A stretch of DNA of 6,453 nt from an uncultured Sphingomonas sp. (GTDB taxonomy: Bacteria > Pseudomonadota > Alphaproteobacteria > Sphingomonadales > Sphingomonadaceae): the NCBI RefSeq assembly GCF_936927845.1, contig NZ_CAKZHV010000043.1, forward strand, positions 1-6,453. Direction: 5' to 3'. The position numbers and the translations under genes were made by a program. The notes under the pieces are model-generated. The model ran no database searches. It was not told where the DNA came from and worked only from the letters and a program-made list of their open reading frames with translations. Positions 1 to 3,434 of the stretch are shown piece after piece (position 1 is the first letter of the stretch; the number at the start of each line of letters is the position of its first letter).

Positions 1-55
1 TCATCAGCATCTCAGATTCGAGCCTCCAAGGCTCCGGCAGTCATGGGGTCTAAGC
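1..55 (+). repeat. Left terminal inverted repeat (IRL), 55 bp
   Basis: Bases 1-55 are identical to the reverse complement of 6399-6453. Identity stops abruptly after ...TAAGC: the next bases are ACAAA here and GTCCC on the opposite strand at the right end. The inner end carries TAAG, as Tn3-family repeats usually do. The outer tip is TCATCAGC rather than the usual GGGG, and the length exceeds the family's common 38 bp. A small dyad lies inside: GAGCCT at 20-25 and AGGCTC at 29-34, with a 3-base loop. This should be the TnpA binding and cleavage end. Confidence 0.93.
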
Positions 56-83
56 ACAAAGCCGTGTCAGCGATCGTATGACA

Positions 84-959
84 TCACGGATGGCCGGCTT
101 TCCATTTTACCGGAATACGCAAGTAGGTGACACCGTTCGCCTCCGCCTGATCGAAATGGCCCGCGCGGATGTTGACCTGGATCGAGGGCAGCAGGAGCTT
201 GGGCACGGATAGCCCGGCGTCACGCTGCTCGCGCATGGCGACGAAGTCGTCCTCATTCACACCGTCATGGACGTGGACGCTCGACCGTCGCTGCTCGCCC
301 ACCGTCGTCTCCCAGCGATAGTCGTCGCGACCCGGTGCCTTGTAGTCGTGGCAGAGGAACAGTCGCGTCTCGTCGGGCAGCGCCAATAGCCGGCGGATCG
401 AGCGATAGAGCGTCCGCGCATCCCCGCCCGGGAAGTCGGCGCGGGCGGTGCCATAGTCGGGCATGAACAGCGTATCCCCGACGAACGCCGCATCGCCGAT
501 CAGATAGGTCACGTCGGCCGGGGTGTGGCCGGGGACATGCAGCACCTCGACCGCCAGCGCCCCGATCGCGAACTGGTCGCCATTCTCGAACAGGCGGTCG
601 AAGTCCGAGCCGTCCGTTTTCAGATCATCCATCGCGAACACGGGGCGGAAGATTTTCTGCACGTCGCGGATATGCGCGCCGATCCCGATCCATGCGCCTG
701 TATGCGCCTTGATGAAGGGTGCGGCCGACAGATGATCGGCATGAGCGTGCGTCTCCAGCACCATCGCGATCCGCCAGTCCTGCTCGCGGGCGAAGGCGAC
801 GATCCGCTCGGCCGAGCGCGTGTCGGCGACGCCGCTCGCCATGTCGAAGTCGAGGACTGGATCGATCACCGCCGCAGTCCGTGTCGCGGGATCGCCGACG
901 AGGTAGCTAATCGTATTGGTCGGCTCGTCGAAAAACGCCTCGATGAGGGGCTGAGTCAT
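84..959 (-). CDS. blh: MBL-fold persulfide dioxygenase (ETHE1/Blh type)
   Basis: This 291-residue cytoplasmic protein belongs to the metallo-beta-lactamase fold and most resembles the persulfide dioxygenases ETHE1 and Blh, which oxidise glutathione persulfide with O2 to sulfite and glutathione at a mononuclear iron. The metal-ligand motifs are all visible: THAHADH (H71, H73, D75, H76), PGHT (H145), GDTL (D162) and LCHDY (H204). The N-terminal stretch around DPVLDFD and the C-terminal LPSIQVNIRAGH block are typical of the bacterial Blh group. Unlike the Blh described from the BigR operon, it carries no fused rhodanese domain; a separate rhodanese is encoded at 1350-1868. The start at 959 has GGAG (complement of 966-969) about 6 bases upstream. 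It diverges from the ArsR gene, with the shared palindrome in between. A broader MBL hydrolase activity is possible, but context favours persulfide oxidation. Confidence 0.88.
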   Translation of the reverse strand: MTQPLIEAFFDEPTNTISYLVGDPATRTAAVIDPVLDFDMASGVADTRSAERIVAFAREQDWRIAMVLETHAHADHLSAAPFIKAHTGAWIGIGAHIRDVQKIFRPVFAMDDLKTDGSDFDRLFENGDQFAIGALAVEVLHVPGHTPADVTYLIGDAAFVGDTLFMPDYGTARADFPGGDARTLYRSIRRLLALPDETRLFLCHDYKAPGRDDYRWETTVGEQRRSSVHVHDGVNEDDFVAMREQRDAGLSVPKLLLPSIQVNIRAGHFDQAEANGVTYLRIPVKWKAGHP

Positions 960-970
960 GATTTTCTCCG

Positions 971-993
971 TTAGCGCTTGCTAATATATTAGC
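971..993. promoter_or_regulatory. Probable ArsR/BigR operator: 14-bp perfect AT-rich palindrome plus an extra half-site
   Basis: GCTAATATATTAGC at 980-993 is a perfect dyad. A further TTAGC at 971-975 pairs with GCTAA at 980-984 across a 4-base gap, giving three half-sites in a row. BigR is known to bind an AT-rich palindrome overlapping a -10 element. Here the dyad covers a plausible leftward -10 and touches a plausible rightward -35, so one dimer could silence both directions. The binding assignment is inferred from position and symmetry. Confidence 0.7.
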
Positions 994-1005
994 TGGTGCT
1001 ACATA
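978..1005 (+). promoter_or_regulatory. Candidate promoter for the regulator-rhodanese-exporter operon
   Basis: TTGCTA at 978-983 and TACATA at 1000-1005 are 16 bases apart, each matching four of six consensus bases. The -35 overlaps the palindrome. A second weak dyad, GGTG at 995-998 and CACC at 1011-1014, surrounds the -10. Host promoter rules in alphaproteobacteria are loose, so the exact position is uncertain. Confidence 0.3.
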
Positions 1006-1010
1006 AGCAA
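983..1010 (-). promoter_or_regulatory. Candidate promoter for the dioxygenase gene
   Basis: Read on the minus strand, TTGCTT (complement of 1005-1010) and TATATT (complement of 983-988) are separated by 16 bases, a fair sigma70-type pair. The -10 lies inside the 980-993 palindrome, which would explain repression. This is a match by eye only. Confidence 0.45.
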
Positions 1011-1027
1011 CACCTAATGGAGTGGCG

Positions 1028-1345
1028 ATGATGCTCAAACCGCCGATGGACCTGGCGACATTCGAGGCGAAGGCCGGGCAGGTCGCCGACACGCTGAAGG
1101 CGATCGGCAATGCTCGCCGGCTGATGCTGCTGTGCAAGCTGGTCGAGCATGGCGAGATGACGGTCGGCGATCTGGCCCGTGATGTCGGCTTGTCGCAGTC
1201 GGCCTGCTCGCAGCACCTGGCCAGGATGCGCGACGAGGGTCTCGTCACCTACCGGCGGGAGAGCCAGACGCTCTGGTACGCCATCGCGGATGCCCGCGTC
1301 GAAACGCTGCTCGGCACTCTCTACCAGCTCTACTGCAAGGATTGA
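1028..1345 (+). CDS. bigR: ArsR-family transcriptional repressor, BigR/SqrR-type thiol (persulfide) sensor
   Basis: This is a 105-residue winged-helix repressor of the ArsR/SmtB family. The DNA-binding helix-turn-helix spans about residues 44-70 (TVGDLARDVGLSQ to HLARMRDEGL), followed by the beta-wing around 72-86. C36 in RLMLLCKLVEHGE and C103 in LYQLYC sit where BigR and SqrR carry the cysteine pair that forms a disulfide or polysulfide bridge on exposure to reactive sulfur and so releases DNA. There is no ArsR metal motif of the CVC type. A third cysteine, C60, lies in the recognition helix. The start at 1028 is chosen because GGAG at 1019-1022 stands 5 bases upstream. ATG at 1031 (8 bases from GGAG) is equally possible, and GTG at 1022 overlaps the GGAG and is unlikely. 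It probably autorepresses, controls the divergent dioxygenase, and heads the three-gene run. Confidence 0.87.
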   Translation: MMLKPPMDLATFEAKAGQVADTLKAIGNARRLMLLCKLVEHGEMTVGDLARDVGLSQSACSQHLARMRDEGLVTYRRESQTLWYAIADARVETLLGTLYQLYCKD

Positions 1346-1349
1346 TGCG

Positions 1350-1868
1350 ATGACGCTCGCGACCCTTTCTCCCGACGATACCCGTGCCGCGATCGATGCC
1401 GGTGCGCGCCTGATCGACATTCGCGGTGCCGACGAGCATGCGCGCGAACGCATTCCCGGCGCGATGAACGTGCCGCTCGACCGGATCGGCGATCTCCCGC
1501 GCGACGATCGTCCGGTCGTCTTTCACTGCAAGTCCGGGATGCGCACCGCCGCCAATGCGGCGCAGCTCGGCGCGGCAGCGGGTGGCGCGCCGGCCTATAT
1601 CCTGGGCGGCGGCATCGATGCGTGGCGGCAGGCAGGACAGCCCACCGTCGCCGATCGGTCGCAGCCGTTGGAAATCATGCGGCAGGTGCAGATTACCGCC
1701 GGTGGGCTGGTGCTGATCGGCGTTCTGCTCGGCACGTTCGTCGCTCCCGGCTTCTTCGGGCTGTCGGCGTTCGTCGGGGCGGGGCTGATGTTCGCGGGCG
1801 TGACGGGGTGGTGCGGCATGGCCAACCTGCTGCGCGTCATGCCCTGGAACCGGCGCGCGACAGCCTGA
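1350..1868 (+). CDS. Rhodanese-domain sulfurtransferase with C-terminal two-helix membrane anchor (YgaP-like, DUF2892)
   Basis: The 172-residue product has a single rhodanese domain at about residues 1-98: LIDIRGADEH, the RIPGAMNVP signature, and the active-site loop C60-KSGMR, in which C60 would carry the persulfide. LGGGIDAW closes the domain. Residues 105-172 form a DUF2892-type tail with two hydrophobic segments (about 115-132 and 135-152) and the ending GWCGMANLLRVMPWN, as in the membrane rhodanese YgaP. The catalytic domain should face the cytoplasm, anchored at the inner membrane, passing sulfane sulfur between thiosulfate, glutathione or protein acceptors. The start at 1350 follows AAGGA at 1337-1341 by 8 bases, and only 4 bases separate it from the regulator stop, indicating cotranscription. 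The same frame stays open upstream to 1179, but that part overlaps the regulator gene and does not look like rhodanese. Confidence 0.9.
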   Translation: MTLATLSPDDTRAAIDAGARLIDIRGADEHARERIPGAMNVPLDRIGDLPRDDRPVVFHCKSGMRTAANAAQLGAAAGGAPAYILGGGIDAWRQAGQPTVADRSQPLEIMRQVQITAGGLVLIGVLLGTFVAPGFFGLSAFVGAGLMFAGVTGWCGMANLLRVMPWNRRATA

Positions 1869-1875
1869 GGCGATC

Positions 1876-2655
1876 GTGGACACCGCTGCCACCCTTGCCG
1901 CGCTTGCATCGGGCGGCGTGATTGGCCTGATCCTCGGCCTTGTCGGCGGAGGCGGGTCGATCCTCGCCGTGCCACTCCTGATCTATGTTGTCGGCGTCGG
2001 ATCACCGCACGCTGCGATCGGGACGGCCGCTGTCGCCGTCACCGTCAATGCGCTTGCCAGCCTGGTCGGCCATGCGCGAGCGGGCCGCGTGAAATGGCGG
2101 TGCGCCAGTGTCTTCGCCGTCTCCGGAATGATCGGCGCGGCGCTGGGGGCGGAGTTGGGCAAGGCGTTCGACGGCAAGCGACTGCTTGTCCTGTTCGGGC
2201 TTCTGATGATTGGCGTCGGTTTGTCGATGTTGCGCAAGCGCCGCACGGCGGAAGCGCCGGACGTGCGACTGACCCGCGATAGCGCCTCGACGCTGCTGCC
2301 GCGCTTGGTTCCGATCGGGCTGGGCGTCGGGCTTGCCGCCGGCTTCTTCGGGATCGGGGGCGGCTTCCTGATCGTGCCGGGGCTGATCCTCGCGACCGCG
2401 ATGCCGCTGCCCTTCGCGATCGGCACGTCGCTGGTCGTCGTCAGCGCGCTGGGGTTGACCACCGCCTTGTCCTACGCCCTGTCGGGGCTGGTCGACTGGA
2501 GCGTGACCGCGATGCTGGTCGTGGGCGGCGTCGCTGGAACGATCGGCGGTATTGCATTGGGCAAGGTTCTCGGCACCCGTAAGGGGCTGCTCGAACGTGG
2601 CTTTGCCGCCGTCGTGATTGCGGTAGGAACCTACGTTACGGCATCGTCGCTCTGA
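1876..2655 (+). CDS. TauE/SafE-family membrane exporter, probably sulfite
   Basis: This 259-residue, almost entirely hydrophobic protein has about eight predicted membrane segments and the internal duplication typical of TauE/SafE. GLVGGGGSILAVPLL (22-35) is echoed by GFFGIGGGFLIVPGLI (156-171), and HAAIGTAAVAV (45-55) by PFAIGTSLVVV (179-189). A basic loop (RKRR, 120-123) separates the halves. Family members export sulfite, sulfoacetate or related anions. Beside a persulfide dioxygenase, export of the toxic product sulfite is the likeliest job. The start is GTG at 1876, with GAGG at 1867-1870 overlapping the preceding stop codon and 5 bases away, so translation is probably coupled to the rhodanese. 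The substrate is inferred from context, not readable from the sequence. Confidence 0.88.
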   Translation: MDTAATLAALASGGVIGLILGLVGGGGSILAVPLLIYVVGVGSPHAAIGTAAVAVTVNALASLVGHARAGRVKWRCASVFAVSGMIGAALGAELGKAFDGKRLLVLFGLLMIGVGLSMLRKRRTAEAPDVRLTRDSASTLLPRLVPIGLGVGLAAGFFGIGGGFLIVPGLILATAMPLPFAIGTSLVVVSALGLTTALSYALSGLVDWSVTAMLVVGGVAGTIGGIALGKVLGTRKGLLERGFAAVVIAVGTYVTASSL

Positions 2656-2678
2656 ACCTGAGCAGCTTCAGCCGACTG

Positions 2679-3305
2679 CTATCGGCGCCCTCGCGCCAAC
2701 AGCTTTTCACCATCGGGCCTGATCTCGCCCTTCGGCGTGACGTGTCGGTAGAGTGTTTGGCGCGTCACGCCGAGTTCGGCGCATAGCTCCGCGACCTTGG
2801 TTTCCGGTTTGCCCATCGCGGCCTGGGCGAGACGCAGTTTGGCCGGCGTCATCTTGAACGGACGCCCGCCGTGCCGACCGCGTGCCCGAGCGGACTCCAG
2901 ACCGGCGCGCGTGCGCTCGACGATCAGTTCTCGCTCGAACTCGGCGAGGCCGGCGAAAATCGCGAAGATCAGCCGACCGTTGGCGGTGGTTGTGTCAATC
3001 GACGCGCCTTCGCCCGCCAGCACCTTCAACCCGATGCCACGCTTCGTCAGATCACCAACCGTATTGACGAGGTGGCGCAAATCGCGGCCGAGCCGATCGA
3101 GTTTCCAGATGACCAGCGTGTCGTCGCGGCGCAGCGCCTTCAGGCAGGCGTCCAGTCCCGGTCGCTTGTCGAGCCGGCCCGATGCGGCATCCTCATAGAT
3201 ATGCTCGGGATCGACGCCGGCCGCGACCAGCGCGTCGTGCTGCAGGTCGTGGACCTGGCTGCCGTCCGCCTTGGACACCCGCGCGTAACCGATCTGCGTT
3301 GTCAC
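2679..3305 (-). CDS. tnpR: TnpR resolvase, small serine recombinase
   Basis: This 208-residue serine recombinase resolves transposition cointegrates at res. The catalytic domain opens with IGYARVS (R9, nucleophile S11) and continues through SGRLDKRPGLD (R48) to KLDRLGRDLRHL (D70, R71, R74). The long E-helix follows GRLIFAIFAGLAEFERELI (about 111-140), then GRHGGRP leads into a C-terminal helix-turn-helix at about 167-190 (VAELCAELGVTRQTLYRHV). The length is near the 185-200 residues usual for Tn3-type resolvases, with roughly 15 extra basic residues at the end (GEKLLARGRR). The start at 3305 fits the conserved N-terminus, although upstream pairing to the ribosome is weak. It is divergent from tnpA and convergent with the exporter, 23 bases away. 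Its first codons lie within a 26-bp palindrome, so it probably represses itself. An invertase role is less likely given tnpA next door. Confidence 0.93.
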   Translation of the reverse strand: MTTQIGYARVSKADGSQVHDLQHDALVAAGVDPEHIYEDAASGRLDKRPGLDACLKALRRDDTLVIWKLDRLGRDLRHLVNTVGDLTKRGIGLKVLAGEGASIDTTTANGRLIFAIFAGLAEFERELIVERTRAGLESARARGRHGGRPFKMTPAKLRLAQAAMGKPETKVAELCAELGVTRQTLYRHVTPKGEIRPDGEKLLARGRR

Positions 3306-3354
3306 ATATACGTCCGTTCACGTGACGGAGCGGCATTGCCCGTCGATCAATCGC

Positions 3355-3360
3355 GATAAT
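3355..3360 (+). promoter_or_regulatory. Candidate -10 element for tnpA
   Basis: GATAAT matches five of six bases of the sigma70 -10 consensus and lies 74 bases before the preferred tnpA start, inside the putative res region where resolvase could repress it. No good -35 at normal spacing is visible; TTGCCC at 3336-3341 is only 13 bases away. Confidence 0.25.
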
Positions 3361-3406
3361 GTCACATAACCCGTCTTCTGGTCTATGCTCCATGAACGGG
3401 TACGCT

Positions 3407-3430
3407 TTCCTGTTTCGTGACGAACAGGAA
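3407..3430 (+). promoter_or_regulatory. Inverted repeat covering the tnpA ribosome binding site
   Basis: Arms TTCCTGTT (3407-3414) and AACAGGAA (3423-3430) pair perfectly. With one bulged T, the following CG/CG extends the stem to about 10 pairs around a TGA loop. The right arm contains AGGA (3426-3429), the ribosome binding site that sets the tnpA start at 3435. In the mRNA the stem would hide it and keep transposase synthesis low. As DNA it could equally be a resolvase subsite. Confidence 0.5.
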
Positions 3431-3434
3431 GCCG

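Larger units (their letters stand above)
3301..3434. other. Putative res site and tnpR/tnpA divergent control region
   Basis: The gap between the divergent tnpR and tnpA is about 130 bases, the usual size of a three-subsite res. Three dyads are visible. At 3301-3326 there is a 26-bp imperfect palindrome with GTCAC/GTGAC ends and a second ACG/CGT match inside (9 of 13 pairs). At 3369-3401, ACCCGT and ACGGGT form 6-bp arms. At 3407-3430, perfect 8-bp arms TTCCTGTT/AACAGGAA occur. The motif GTCACATA recurs at 3301-3308 and 3361-3368, and CGTGACG at 3321-3327 and 3416-3422. I cannot say which dyads are subsites I, II and III, nor where crossover occurs. Confidence 0.65.

Noticed and set aside
56..83. 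Gap between the left repeat and the dioxygenase stop codon
   Set aside because: It is only 28 bases long, with no terminator, gene or motif I can support.
525..974. A 149-codon plus-strand frame opposite the dioxygenase gene
   Set aside because: It lies antisense to clear MBL motifs and crosses the divergent promoter region. The protein is not family-like.
1179..1349. Upstream extension of the rhodanese frame to ATG 1179
   Set aside because: The extra residues overlap the regulator gene, are rich in R and S, and are not rhodanese-like; AAGGA at 1337-1341 supports the start at 1350.
1245..1892. A 215-codon minus-strand frame opposite the rhodanese gene
   Set aside because: It overlaps the well-supported rhodanese and regulator genes, is low in complexity with many R, H and Q residues, and has no family features.
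2652..2680. Possible terminator between the convergent exporter and tnpR genes
   Set aside because: Only 4-5 bp arms can be drawn (CTGAA/TTCAG; AGCAG/CTGCT), with long loops and no T-run, too weak to call.
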